Shown: in pieces, positions 1-26,200 of the stretch
Layout: each line of letters begins with the position of its first letter
How positions within the stretch are numbered: the stretch's first letter is position 1
Source: Pipra filicauda
Lineage: Eukaryota; Chordata; Aves; Passeriformes; Pipridae
Reading direction: 5' to 3'
DNA: 64,000 nucleotides
Assembly: GCF_003945595.2 (NCBI RefSeq)
Contig: NW_024104421.1
Coordinates: 2,604,001-2,668,000 of the forward strand
Position numbers and translations under genes: made by a program
Notes under the pieces: generated by a model
The model's database searches: none
Told to the model about the DNA's origin: nothing
What the model saw: the letters and a program-made list of their open reading frames with translations, nothing else

Positions 1-513
1 TTTTTTTTTTTTTGGTCTGGATACTTCTAAAATTAATACCAAAATCCCCATGGTGTCTCTGGAGCCTCACGTCCTGGAACAGAGGCTTACTAGCTTTTCA
101 CATCCTACACTTCCAATATTTTGAAGGACCCTGTCAGCCTGGGAGAGCTGTTTGCTGTAGGATGCAGAGTGTGTGTAGAGTGGTGACTGAAGACAAAGTT
201 AAGAGACTCAGATGTAGCACCATTAGCCCAGTTAGGCCAAACACTTTGGAAACATAGGGAACACAACACAGTAATGGCTGAAAATGATGTGGGGTGCTTC
301 TGACATGTTCGGAAGATGTTTGTGAAGCATGTGGCCTGAACAGGACACACTGGGGGGTGGATTCACTAGCCCAGTCTGGGTGATCCTCTTGTTCTTAGTG
401 AATATCTCACACCCCTTCCTCCTTCAGTGCTTTCTTAATCCCAATCTGCCAGAGCCAGAGAGAGATGCATGGGCTAGTTTCTCATTCCTGTTTCGCACTG
501 TGACCTTATCCAG
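1..513 (+). other. HDHD5: last intron of HDHD5 (partial)
   Basis: This is non-coding sequence upstream of the last HDHD5 exon. It opens with a run of 13 T and ends in a pyrimidine-rich stretch and the acceptor TTATCCAG at 506-513. The reading frame that continues leftward from the exon is intronic read-through with no family similarity I recognise. No other gene or repeat is seen. Confidence 0.75.
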
Positions 514-883
514 GGATAACCCTATGTCTGACGTCTATGGGGCAAACCTCTACAACAACTACCTCAAGTCAGCTCAGCAGAACCAGGTCCGGGCTGGGGG
601 GAAGAGGAACCCACAGGCAGCCAGTCCCCAAACTGAGGATTACCTGGAGCTGAGGAAGGACTGCAACAGTTCAGTGGAGAGCTGTGATTCGATTCTGGTC
701 TGCACTGGGGTCTACCGCCACGACGACGGCGTTCCCAGAAAAACAGAGCAGTGCACGACCGAGGAGGTGTTCCATGGACATCGGGACTTCTGCTTTGATC
801 CCAGCCTGGTGGAGGCGTCTTACATAGTGCAGGATGTGAATGATGCTGTACAACTTGCTTTCAAGAAAGAGAACTGGAGCTAG
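514..883 (+). CDS. HDHD5: HDHD5 (CECR5) last coding exon, HAD-like hydrolase C-terminus
   Basis: HDHD5 is a haloacid dehalogenase-like hydrolase of the CECR5 family, reported as mitochondrial and with no firmly known substrate. The window holds only the last exon, 122 complete codons plus one leading base. It starts after the acceptor TTATCCAG and ends at TAG 881-883. The first residues, DNPMSDVYGAN, form HAD motif IV, where the two aspartates help bind the catalytic magnesium. The family tail follows: a region rich in Q, K and S, then SILVCTGVY, then FHGHRDFCF, and finally EASYIVQDVNDAVQLAFKKE, which matches the human C-terminus closely as I remember it. The middle (about residues 20-55) is a variable linker. 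The nucleophile and earlier motifs lie on upstream exons outside the window. TMEM121B follows on the same strand, as in mammals. Identity is confident; the boundary rests on one good acceptor and phase. Confidence 0.93.
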
Positions 884-13180
<12,297 letters not shown>

Positions 13181-16100
13181 CAGAGTCTCTCTGCGTTTCT
13201 GCTCAGGTTCCTGTCTCCGTGGCCGAGCAGGGGAAGGGGACGTGGGCTTCCCTGTCAGACTCTCTCTCCTCTCCTCCCTTTCTCATGGACGAATCCAGCA
13301 GCGGAAGCTCCGCACAAACCCGACTACCTGCAGGAGCCTACGGATGACAGTTGTCCCCGGAAAACGCATCTGCCCTTCAGGACAGGACTTCTTCGAGTGC
13401 TTCTGTCTCTCCCCTGTCTGGAGGGTCCCATTCTTCCCCTCCCGCTCCCTGCCAGGACATTGTGTTGCATTGTGACCATAAAAGTTTAGTTTTTCCTTTT
13501 CCTTCTAAACAACAGGGACCAGTGCATTTTGTCCCCTCTTTTAAGAACTCCTGCTGTCCACAACAATGAGATGCGACAGGGGCCTGACCAGCAGAGACGT
13601 TCCTCCGGGATGCAGGAAGGACGGAAGGAAGCACGCTTTGGCTTCCCTAGGTCTTGCAAAGCTGCTGCCTCTGTTTCCCAGGCCTTTGCATCCCAGCTGG
13701 GGAACCTCTGGAAGCACGCTGGCCGACTGGTCACTTCAAGCCCATGAGCCACCTTCTCCTAGCCAAAAATGTCTACCTCTGTGCTTCAACCTTTTGCATC
13801 TTACATTGACTTCACATGCTGAAGAAACATGAATCCAGCATGGACATGAACCTGGGCTTAGGCCCCATTTCATAACCACCAAGACATTTATTTCTGGTGA
13901 GAACAGGGTTTACAGCAGCCTACTGCTTGCATCCCCAGGTGCTGGGGCTCTCATTTCTCTGTGAATATGCATGTTTATGGGATCAGCATTGGTTTTCTTT
14001 TTACACAGAGTGTAGGGTCTTCCTTTACGCAGCCAGAAAGGCTGGAAAGATTTCCTCTAGCCCCCTTCCATGCCTGCTTGAGAGAGTAGAGACAGGGTTA
14101 AGCCTGGAAGCTGCCCCCTCTCAAACAGCAAAGCAGAGGACGCTGGCGCTGCTCAGGGTGGGCCCCATGCTCAGTGAACCTCACTTTTCAGCACAGAAAG
14201 CAAAGTGCTGCAGGAGCCCTCAAGGCAGAGGGGCTCCCCGAGCTTTGGTGAAAGCCCCACGTATCAGCATCCTGTCCTCCTTGTGCATGTGGTTTAGGGT
14301 AGGCAGGGGAAAAACTTAATTGTTAGTAACCTCTCATAGAAACAGTTTTCTTTGTTTTTAAGCTCCATGAATGTTCGGTGGGGTTAAGGCCTGCTCTTCT
14401 GCCTGGCTGCAGCTGCTCCTGAAACCAGCCCCCTGGGAGCAGGAGCACCAGGCCACATTTGGAGGAAGGACTTTGCCCCTCCCAGGCTTATGTTTTGTTA
14501 TCTGGGCAAGGCTGCAATAATCGTGAAAAATGACAGTTTCCTGTCCCAAATTTTTTTTTCGAGCTGTCCTGATGGGAAGGAGAAATAAAGCACAACCAAC
14601 TGCTACCCAGAGCAGGACTGCAGGCACAGCCCAGACTTCTTCCGCACACACATTCATTCTCTCCTTCAGGGCTTGGGCTTCAGTGGGACTGAGCCTCTGT
14701 CCCACCTTCCTTTTCACAGAGTGGGATCAACTGCCTGCTCCAGTGGACTGCTACAACAAAATGTTTACAGTCTGGTAACTTCCAGCTCCCAGAGGCAGAA
14801 GCAGGGATGCCATGGGGCTCTTCTCCCCCAGCTCTCAGTGGCTGGTGGGTTTTGAGGGGCTAGAAAAGCCCCTGGAAGAGATGGGTCAATAGTGCTGTTC
14901 TGTTCAGAAGTGCAGCTAGGATGGTGGACTTGCTGCTCTCCTCCTGCCAAACGGAGAGTTGGCAAAGGCTAGGCTTAACTTTCCCACCAGTGCTTTATTA
15001 CCTGAGCCCTTACGTGGGCAATTGTGTGAATTTTGGCCAGTGGCCTTTCTCTTCGGTAACTTCTTCTTGTCTGGACAATCTTGGTGCTGTGAGTGACCGT
15101 GATTGTAAAACTTGGTACTGTGAACTTTTCCTGTGTGATGTGAAATGTGTTGAGGGGATGCTAAGTTCCTGGCCAAAGGAGGTGTAATTACAGGTGTATT
15201 ACGCTTGTACAGATATTTGTTTCCTTGCACCTTCCTTTTTCAGCATTAAGTAGACAGTAAAATCTCAGAAATAATTACTCAAGAGAGAATGAGGTGACAC
15301 CTGAACCTAGGACTACTCCATGCTTCAGTCAAACAGCTGAAGAAATAAAAAATAAATCCCCAAACAACAAACACTGCCCAAAACAAGGTGAAGGAAAAAA
15401 AGCTATTCAACAACTATGTTTTGCTGCTCCTATGGCCAACTTCACAATAGCATCGATATGCTGAAGTGTAAACATAGTTGGGACACTAGAAGAATCACAG
15501 CAGAATTATTAACAAGTCTTACTTCAGTACCCCTTCATAGCACATAAAGTTGCTGTTTCAACATTGAGTGCCTTTTTCCAGTTAGGACATTATTGAGAAA
15601 AATGGCATATTTGAAATTTATCTAGCCATGGCATACTTAAATCATTGGCAGTGAAATCACAGTTCAACTTTGTCCGTGGATGAAAAGGTTGCCTGGGACA
15701 GACGACCCTGCAAAATGATGCTTCTGTTGTATAGAATTCCTTGGTAGAAAAAGTTGTTCTTTGTGGTGCCATGGTTTCTAGGCTGGTAGTAGGTGTGCTG
15801 TTTGGAGAGTATAAAGCTCTTGTAGTAGTTGGCTATACAGAAGCCTCCTTGCAACTAAAAGGGCACCTCTGCTGCTACTGCAATTACTTCCTACAGAAAA
15901 TCATTTAAAGCTCTTCAATGTCTCATTTATAAGCCCGCTCCACCTTTTGAATTCCCTTTTCTTTGGTAATTGAGCTCACTCTTCCATTTAAACCCCTCTG
16001 CCACATAACAGATCTGTTTGCAGAAAAGAGAGATAGTGGTACTATTAAAGTACAAGCAATACCTCTCTCGATGCACCTTGCACACCTACTGTATATTCTC

Positions 16101-16221
16101 CCAACATTAAATTACTGGTCCAGGTCAGTAACACTTTGCTAAACAAAATTGTGCCATACTAAGACGTAGGTCCCTTGGGATTCTGTCACAAGCCTTGTAA
16201 CACTACTCAGTTATTTAGAAT

Positions 16222-16227
16222 TTTATT
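16222..16227 (-). promoter_or_regulatory. IL17RA: candidate poly(A) signal of IL17RA
   Basis: AATAAA on the minus strand, 2.5 kb past the IL17RA stop. A long IL17RA 3' UTR is plausible because the human one runs to several kilobases. Closer minus-strand ATTAAA sites (about 18,473, 17,834 and 17,229) could also be used. Only transcript ends would settle this. Confidence 0.3.
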
Positions 16228-16372
16228 GCTCTTTGTTTGCTATCCTGACAAAAGAGTTGACTACTCTCAGGAGGGGAAACTGAAGTGAGAGATAAGGCCT
16301 GTGGCTGATGGACACTTGGCATCCCCCTGGCATTAATTAGAACTTGTATTTTTTAAAAAGCAAGATTGTTAA

Positions 16373-16378
16373 AATAAA
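16373..16378 (+). promoter_or_regulatory. TMEM121B: candidate poly(A) signal of TMEM121B
   Basis: AATAAA on the plus strand, followed within about 45 bases by a G/T-rich then T-rich stretch typical of a downstream cleavage element. Use of this site gives a 3' UTR of about 3.2 kb. An earlier AATAAA at 14,584 is an alternative with a poorer downstream context. Confidence 0.3.
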
Positions 16379-18733
16379 GTTAGAAACTTGTGACTGATTT
16401 TGCTCCTTTTTTTTTTTCTTTAAGTTTTGCTGGGCTATTCAATTTTGTATTCAGGGACCAACAGATGCATTACAGTTACTTGTTTTCCTCATATTGGATT
16501 GCTAAAATAGCGCCTGGATTTTCCCATCAAACAAACTTTTTGGGAGTGAAAGCAAATTCTAAGAGCTCTAACACCAAGGGAGTTATTTGAGAAGGGAATG
16601 ACTAAGGCAAGAAAATCCAGATGACACTTCTGAGCTTCCTATTTAAGTGATTTATAGGAATTCATACCACTTGAAAAAGACTCATGGGGAAAAAAAAAAT
16701 CAGATTTACATGTTAATTGCTTTAAGATAAAAGAAACTTTTAGAAGTGGGATCATCAAGATGGCAATTACTCACATAATCTGGGAAATGGGTTCTCACTG
16801 GAGAAGCATTGAGATCACAGCTGCCTCTTGCTTAGCTCCTGCTGGGTTAGATCCTGTAGAGGTAGGAAGGCTCCCAGTCTTAAGTTTGGATCTCTTCAGG
16901 GACTGTCCCTTTATCATCTGGCTGCAGAGAAAGCAGCTGTCTTAGCAGTCCTGCCTCATGGAGCAGTCATGCATGGGAATTACTAACAATTCCTTTGACA
17001 TTCCTTTTGAAGGGATGTGCACTTCCCACAGGTGAGGGCCCTCAGTTGTATCCAGCTCAACTCAATACAGCTGCCATGCTTTGCAGGAATTTTTTGGCAT
17101 TTGTGAGCCAGTTCAGTTCTGGCTCAGCTTTGCCTCAGATTTCTATAACAAATACTAACAGAAGGAGTTAGGCAGAATGGAGGACATAGAACTCTTTAAG
17201 TAAATATATTCAAAAGGTATTCTTGGTTTTTAATTTAAGGAAAACCCCCACAATTCATAAAATTATAAAATATACATAATAAAATATTCATTGCAAGTCA
17301 AAAACTAGATCATTCTCTGAGACATCAGACTTTTAAGAAGCTGAAATAAAATTATCCTAAGATTTTTTGACAAGTAAACTTTGAAGGACAGGAAGACGAC
17401 AAGCTTGTCTGAAGGCACAGGAGAAAGACCTGGGTGTATTTACATCTCACAGGCTGTTGTCCACTGGGCTGCAGAAACAGTGATAAGAAACAGGGTAAAT
17501 GCCAACCTCAGCTAGTCTGCTACCCAGCCAGTGCTACAAGGGCCAATGTGCCATTACTCGCAGGGAACAATTTTTTCTAGTGCATTCAGCCCCATTTTTA
17601 AAAAACACTGGAATTGATAGAGTTACCATCACTGCTCCTGGAGGATGAACCCCTTGGTCTATTCAGTATTTCACTATGGTTAACCTGAACTACCTGTGTT
17701 TGAGTTTATACCCACACAAGTACATGTTACAGTCATTTTCACTCAGCCTCCCATAACTCAGATATAACCTCCGCTCTAAAACAGCGTCTGCTGAAGCTGA
17801 GCTTTTTTCTCCTCCAAAATAGTCTTTCATTTCTTTAATTGTGTGCCACTACCTACATCTTCAGTTCACATCTCCCTGGTGCCAAGATACCCAAAAGCAA
17901 ACAGCACTGCAGCACTGTGTAGCAGGATACAGCAGATTTCCAATTCAAAGATTCTCTATTTAGCCGCAGATTTTTCTCAAAATTGTGCAACAACTCCAAA
18001 TTCCATTTTTTGGTCCTTTATCTCCCTTTTCCCCCTTCCTGCTATTGCTAGTTTTCAAGCCCATACCTCCCAGCAGGGAGGCAGGGAGAGTTATGAAGAC
18101 TCACAATTTAAAAGTTTATCCCACCTACTGCTCAGTTACTCCACTTGATTTCTGAATGACCATGGAAATGCAGCTGGAAATTAATGGATGAGTGGCAAAA
18201 GAAAAGTCTTCAGGCATATGAATCAACAGGTAGAAAAAGCACTAACCTAGCTGAGATTTAAGGCACACATCTTTGACACAGTATTTACAACAAAACATTT
18301 AAAATGTGTATGGAAATGGCAATGCACATTTTGCCATGCTATCTAAATCTATTTTCCAAACCCTGGCCATGACTTTTATCCAGTGCAATAGCATCAGTTC
18401 AGCTGGAGGGCATTTTGAAGGCACGAGTGGATAAGCCACAGTAATTTTTCTGCCATCTATCAGTGAGGATTCAATTTAATGCCTTTCCCCAAGGAACAGA
18501 GCTACTGCCTGTTCTTTCACAGAGGTGAGCAATATTCATTGCTTCTCCCCACAGAGACTGGAAGCAACATCACCAGTCTGCTGGGCAACCCTGCATCCCA
18601 GCAGCAGACAGATCCCACTGCTAAGTCATTTACAATACAAGGACAAGGATGGTGTTGGAAATGCAGTTTCAGTATTCTGCACGGGACCACCTTCCACCTC
18701 TGTATTTCAAATGGAGCAGGTCCCAGACAGAAC

Positions 18734-20241
18734 CTAACAGTCCTCCAGAGACTGGTCAATGTCCATCACCTCAGCTGGATAGCTCCAGTTAGAGCTCCTC
18801 TGAATGTCCTGGAAAAACAGCTGCTTCTGGAGGCTCCTTAGACTGTTCAAGACCTCTGGAGAGAGTTCATGGGAGACTACCTGTTTTTCTTGATCCTCCT
18901 CCTCCTCTTCCTCCTCCTCCTCTACGAGGTCATCAGGAGGCAGAGGAGAACATCTAGAGATGTAGCCCTGGTCTGACTGCACTGACTGTCTTTGGTCTTT
19001 GCACTGGTCATCAAAGACCAACTGGTGCTGCCCGTCAGCCTCCTCCTGGCAGAGATACAGCTCTGAAGGAACGACACTCTGTTGATAAAGAGGGTACATA
19101 AACCCATTCAGATGGTCCCTCAGTTCACCTGAGAGGTTGGCAGGACTGTGGTCAGCTACTGCTGAAACGTCAGAGTCATCGTGGAGAATGATGTTATTCC
19201 TCATTGGAAAGCTTGTCTCCAGAAGAGGAACTCCTTCCATACAGTTCTCATTACTCAGCACATGATGACTAAGTACATTTCTGTCTTCCACGGGAGAGAC
19301 TGGCTCCACTACTTGAACTAGAGGAGCCTCATCCACAGGAAGGACCACAGTCTGAGAAGCTGGATCCCCACATGGATTAAGTTGAGGCTGCAGTTTACAG
19401 CCTGTATTTTCACCTTCATGCATGTGGAGGTTGATGACATAACAGCAGTTGGGGTCAGGCTCACGCAGGTGCAGCTGGTGTTTCACAATCCCACTTGATT
19501 CACTCAGCAATGAATCCACCTGGCTCTCTCTGTTTAGGGAATGCAATTCTTCATCATTATCCAAGCAGATGGTTTCCCTCTCAAACCAGTCTGGGTGCTC
19601 AGTCTGCCAGCTCTTGAACTTCTGTACGGCCTCTTTCAACTTCCTCCCACTGGGGGTATCGACATAATTTTCAGCCGTGATTTCCTGGATTCGATGGATC
19701 CGCCCAGGTTCAAACTTCTCCAAATCCTGAATCCGAAAATAAATATCCTCAAATTTGTCCATCAGCTGGTACCTGGATGTGACATTGAACAGATCAGGTA
19801 TATCTTTCTCACTGCTTATTCCCTCAAAGTAGCAGACTATGTACATCCCAAAGCAGGCTGGCTTCTTGAAATCTGGCAGGATCAAATTCAAGGCTGGGGT
19901 GAACAGGTCTCCCATTGGCTTCTGTTGATCTTGTTTGAGACACACAGGCTCACTCCCAAGCATGGCTTGCCATTTGGCCTGGGTGCCCCGAGAACACAAG
20001 ATAATGATCTTTGAAGACAGGTCTTCCATTTCCTTCTTCTGCCGAGTAAGCCAGGGCAACGGCCCTAACTCCGAGATCTGATGATCTTCTAGCAGGTCTA
20101 AGGCTACAGCAGTGCCACAGACCGTCATCAGGAACTCAGCAAACTTCAGCACCACGTCCACGTACAGCAGGTGGTCAGCAGAGTACACAATCCAAACCTT
20201 CCGGGGCTTCAAGGGCGGCAGGGGGAGGTCGGTATATGGTG
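18734..20241 (-). CDS. IL17RA: IL17RA coding exon 13 (SEFIR domain and tail)
   Basis: 1508 bases from acceptor TTTCATCAG to TAG. It encodes [64 protein letters not shown] and [17 protein letters not shown], the SEFIR core plus its extension. The tail contains [19 protein letters not shown], nine consecutive Glu, [20 protein letters not shown] and SSNW. Human has the same order. Confidence 0.97.
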
Positions 20242-23200
20242 CTGATGAAAGACAGAAAAATATTAATTGCAGCCACATTCCCAAAATTGTAATGGTGCAA
20301 GTCAGCAGTAATCAACATAGATATTAACAAAAGGTATTAGTGACTATCAGCTTTAATGCTATTTTGGTGACGCGTGTGGACAACATCTCGTTGTACAAAT
20401 TTAATATGAAAGTACAGACAGGGGAGCTGTGACTTATAATAATGCCCAGACGGTTCATCGAATTTCACCACACAAAAATAATACATCAGCTTCAAGAGGT
20501 TTGCAGATGTAGCTATATTCTCTGGTGGAGGCCTGAGTGTACCCAGCCCAAACCAATCTCCTACTGCCATGGCCTGTATCAGCAAAGATCCTAACACTAC
20601 CTGTTGGTTTTCAGAAGCACCTATAGAATAGCAGACCCTTTGACAAGCCCTTCTGGACAACCGTGTGAGACTTCCAGAACACATGACACTTGCTTGATAA
20701 AACACAGGCAGGACATCTTACCAGTTTGCAAATCACTGTGGTTGGATTTCCCTTGTTGGCGTCCTGGAAGAGAGAGAAAGTCACAGTCAGTTCTGAGACA
20801 TAAGATTAAGTGCTTAAAATCACAACACCTTCCACAGATTAAGTTAAATAAACAATCCTTAGTCGTGCAGGGAGATAAAACCATAGGGAGGAAGAAGCCT
20901 AATAAAAAATATACTGAACAAATACTTTGCTATGTACTTTTCCTTTGAGAGAAGACAGAATGCACTTAAAACAAACTTTCTCTATCTCCCCTAGATCCAT
21001 TCAGTCTCAAGAAGTACAGAACATCCAGTTGTTCTGCCACCACTCTTTAAGGAGAAAGGGCATTTTTAAAGATGGCTTTTTCTTAAGAGGCTTCTCTGAA
21101 GAGGTGACCAAAATGTCCCCAGCTACATCTTATCTGTAAGTCTGATGTGTTAAGAAATTTTCCAAAAGATTACCAATTATTCCTCTCAGGTGAAAAAGAA
21201 AAACTTAAGCTGTGAGTTACACAGCTTCCCTGTGGTAACTGCCTCACAGCTACAGCACAAAACCACTAGGAATTAGCCCTTAAGTACCCAATTTTCCAGC
21301 TTGCTTGATGTCAACCTCTGTGTCCTGTTTTTTTCCCTTCCACCTTAATCAAAAAACATTATTTAAGCCCTAAATAGTACAAAAATTAATTTTGTAGAGT
21401 TTCAGGATCAGGGAAAAGACTACAGTGTGGACAAACAGGGCTTCTGTTCTGGAAAACTCTGCTGCAATGCAGGAGAAAAATAAACAGAAAAGATTTCTGC
21501 AGCATGAGGGCTGAACTACAAAGTTCCTTTTCCTTTTATGAGCTCTGAAGTGCTATGAACTTGTGTATGAAGAACATGAAGTACCAGACAGCATAACTCA
21601 TGGAAGACTTTACTTATCTAGTGGATGGTATTAGGACGTTACAAGTGCTAAGATGCAAAACAGAAAAAGGGGTTTACATAGGCATTATCTCAGCAGTAAG
21701 GCATCAGAACAGCAAGGAACAAAACAGCAACAGAAGTAGGAAAAATACAGCTTTAGCATTGAATTTTTTTCTTCCTAGCTGGTATGAGTCTTACCTGCTC
21801 GTTTTTTAGTCATACACACCACACCTGCTATGACTGATCCCACCAGTAACACACAGATCCCAGTGATACACCAGTAGAGCCATATAAACATATCACCTGC
21901 AGTACAAAAATACTCCTCAGACATTGCCTTACACAAACAGAGCTTCACCAAAGAGCAGAAGTTTCTTGAGCAGAGGGGGCCAAGGGAGGAGGACCCTGGT
22001 TGTGCCCAAAACCATGGGTAGACCAGCACTTCCCTCTTACAATATACAGTCACTTCTCAAAATGAATTCCTGCTTTCATGATGCTGCTCTGCACCATCAG
22101 CTTGCTCCACACAAAGAACCATATGTGCAGCACACTGAAAACACAGATCAATAACCTTCCTCTAAATAGCAATGTTTACCCAGCTTTGACAGGCATGCCG
22201 CCCATGTCCTGCCTGTTCATGTAATCTATCTTAAAAAAAAAAAAAAATAAAAAAAAAGATCACCATTTTGGGTCATGTATTTTTTCAGTCTACAGGTGGT
22301 TTGTTTTTTTTTTTTCCCCCAATCTTGGGCAAACCAGCTCCTTACAGGTGTTGTAGCCAAAAAAAAAAGATGTCAAATCATTATGCACAAGTTATCTTGA
22401 CATTCATGAAAATGAATATATGCAAGCTATTCTCTCCAAAAGCTGCTTTATATTATGCAAATTTTTTAACACTGAGCAAAGTGACAGAAAGTATTTTATA
22501 TTAAGACTCTTGTCAAAACTGCTTCTCAAAGAATTCTGTGCAAGTGAAGTGTATCTAAAAAAAAAATTGCTCTTTAAGGTTCACACTGCATACGAATACT
22601 TGCCTCATTAAATCATGGTGAAGTAATTCTTAGCACAATTAATTCTGAACTCGGTGTTACATGAGGACTGTTGGAGAAATTTTTGACACTAGGCTCTCAT
22701 CTCCATCAGACAGATCTACTGGCACAGCTCAGTTATGGTATCCGGTAGTTTGACCTTGGTGCCTCCAAAGAGGGACACCAAACAAAGAAATCCTTGGGCA
22801 ATTATGCCCTGATGACCTAAATTCCCCATCCCTCACACAACAGTCTGGAGCAACAGCACGATTAGGGTGTGGGGTCTCCTCGCCCTTCACTGGTTTGGTG
22901 TTTTGTTACCAAGTGGTTGTCATGTGCTCATCTTCACATCCTCTGAGGTTGGTTTCAGGGGGGGCTTGGGTGATACAGTCACATGGGTGATATAGTCCAT
23001 GATACAATAGGTTTGCTACATTTCATACACCATGACCTGTTTACTCTAGTTATTATAAGTAATATTTAAGCTATAGCTTTGTCTATTCTAACTATTATTA
23101 ACATTCAGATTGTTAGCTCCAGGTTTCACTATGATCTGTCTTTAACTTACACAACACAGCCATATAATTCAGAAAAAGATCAACTTGCAGCCCAACAATT

Positions 23201-26200
23201 CTGGCTACTCATGTCAAACAAGCACTCACCTACCTTCAAACAGTGTAAAATTTTCAACAGGGACATTTCATTGGGTCATTCCCAGGGAGGATCATTTTTT
23301 ATGCTATACAACAGGAAAAGAGCAGCAAAAAAAAGATTCAGGGTATCAGAATAACTTCTTACCTGATGGGTCTGCACCTGCAAAAGACAAGAATTACATT
23401 AAAAATTCAGCTCTCCTCTGTAAGCCAATGGGAGTCTAGATTACAGAAAAGTGGTTCTCACTTGGAGCTGGTGGACATGGGATGAAAGCAGAGTGTCTCA
23501 GACAGTCTGTGCCACAGTTCGCAAAGAATGGCTGAATCTGCAGTTGAAATAAATTCAGAAAGCATAAGTTATTCTTAAAAGCAATTTTGTTCCCTGTTTT
23601 ATTTCCCCCTTGCCTCAATATTTCCTGTATTTTAGCACAGGGACACAGAACTCCCATTTCCCTTTAGCAAACAAGTTGATCAAGGATTCTGACACTAGAT
23701 GTTAAGAAGGCTGGGAGCTCCTGAGGTTGCACACTTGCCATTCCCACTCCACAGTCTCTGACTTGGCAGCCCTACGCTAAGGAAAAGCCACAGACTACAG
23801 AGAACATCTATATAAAAAATATTGTCCTTTCAGCCATAATCAGTATTTCCTTAATACAGGTAATTAGAGATTAGTCAATCTCAGAACAAAATAGTGTGCA
23901 AAACCCTGTAACATTCCTAAGTTGTTCATTGCCTTGTTTGTGAAGGAAGGACACAGGGACAAGAGTGAGATCCTACCTGTATTTTGTAGCTGCAGCAAGC
24001 TTTTATGTTCTTTTCTATTTTGATTGTGACATTCACTTGCTCTTGTAGTCCACCCTGCAGAAATCAGTCGTAAGGGAAGGAAGAAAATTGAATGAAAGCA
24101 GGAAAAAAGAAAATAAGTTGACTGGAGAACATGGAATGGTCCAAAGAAGCAAAAAGCTTCTATTTTCTTTCTTTGGAACAAGAAGCCCACAGAGAACAAA
24201 ATGAGTAAGGGATCTGGCCATCATCACTGTGGGTGTCCTGTGACACAGACACGGTAACACAATTAAGACAGCAGGCTAAGATTGCACAGGTAACAGGAAA
24301 CAACTAGGGATGTACATTGTATAGCTTCAAATGAGTTAAACTTACAGTTTCTAAAACAATCTAAACATCTTTAGTTATGCAATGTGTAAACATTAACAAG
24401 CTTCCTTGTTTAATTAAAAGCAGCTGTCAACACTGCTGCTTCTGACATTAGAACAGACAAATAAGTTGCCCTTGTTACCTGCTGTACACAGTCAATATCA
24501 TGACAATCTAAATATATTCTTTACAATGCTTAGGAAACACTCCAGAATGAGGAACATTCCTCTCTACCAGGGAAACACATGTACAGGTGTACAATCTGTG
24601 TCAGTAATAACTTAATGCATACCAGTGCACTCAGTACAAAGGATTTTAAGTGTTAAGGAATGAAGATTAAACAAACTGAATGCTGTTATATCTGCCTGCC
24701 CCCAGGGAGGGGTGGGGACTGGTACCAAATATTCAGCATTTCTCCTCCCTCAGATGCCTGAAGGGAAACATTTCTCATGCCAGAAGACACTCCGGACACT
24801 TTGAGCTTCTCAGCAACACAGACTGTGAGACTACAGAAATTGATTCTCAGCTGGAATGAAACATCTGTTATTAAAGCACTCATTCTTTATCTAAAAAAAT
24901 TAACTAATGCCCTCCCGTGATCATATCTGATAAAGTACTTCAATGATTTATTGGAACTTTGCACCTCAGTTTTGGTTGATTTATTTAGCCTCCCTAGGCA
25001 TTGGCTTGAAAAATGTAAAGCCCAGTCAAACATCAAATTTGACTTTGCAGATGTTTATAGACTGCTCCACGAATTGTAAAACCTCTTTTTTGATCTTTTA
25101 TCCACCAAATTCCTGAAATAACATTCCTCTTTCCAAAGGCAATGAAAAATCTCCTACATCACGGCTCCGAGTCCTGGTTTAGCAACTACCTGAGACGTTT
25201 GTCTAAATCACCACAGAAGGTATAATTTGGGATGGGAATTACCTCAGTGAAATCATGTGTGATCATTTTACACTTCTTCTCATGCAGGTAACTGGCCACA
25301 TGAATGTGGTATCGGGCTGGCTCCATCCATGGGGTGAAGCTCACGAGCAGAGTTGTATCATCTAGACTTTTACCCTGGATCCTGGGTTCCCACGAGCTGC
25401 CTGGAAGTAGGGAAGATACTCCTGCGTTTCATAACTATCAGAAATATTTCAGCATAGCATCCATGCCCACATGACTAAAAAATTTTTACCTGTCTTTATA
25501 CATGGGATGGTTTTTTTCATCAGAGAATCGCTGCAGTCTGCAAGAAAGACCATAAGTGAGTAGTCAGAAACATTGTACTTCCATTTAGCAAAAAAACACA
25601 CTTTCTTATCAGAAGCCAGATACCTAACCAAGCTCTCCCTAACGAGTGGACACCTTTGTTCCAAAGCAGTAGCAAAATTCTGTAGAAGAATAGTATTGGT
25701 TTCCAGTCTGGGCCCCTCAGTTCAGAAAGGATATTGAGGTGCTGGAGCGGGTCCAGAGAAGAGCAACAAGGCTGGTGAAGGGACTGGAGCATAAGTCCTA
25801 TGGGGAGAGGCTGAGGGAGCTGGGGTTGTTTAGCCTGGAGAAGAGGAGGCTCAGAGGTGACCTCATCACCCTCTATAACTACCTGAAGGGAAGTTCTAGC
25901 CAGGTGGGGGTTGGTCTCTTCTCTCAGGCACTCAGCAATAGGACAAGGGGGCACGGGCTTAAGCCCGCCGGGGAAATTTAAGTTGGATATCAGGAGAAAA
26001 TTCTTTACAGAAAGAGTAATCAGGCATTGGAATGGGCTGCCCAGAGAGGTGGTGGATTCACCATCCCTGGAGATTTTTAAACGCAGATTGGACGTGGCAC
26101 TGAGTGCCATGATCTAGTAAATGGACTGGATTTGGACCAAGGGTTGGACTCGATGATCTCGGAGGTCTTTTCCAACCCAACTGATTCTATGATTCTATAG

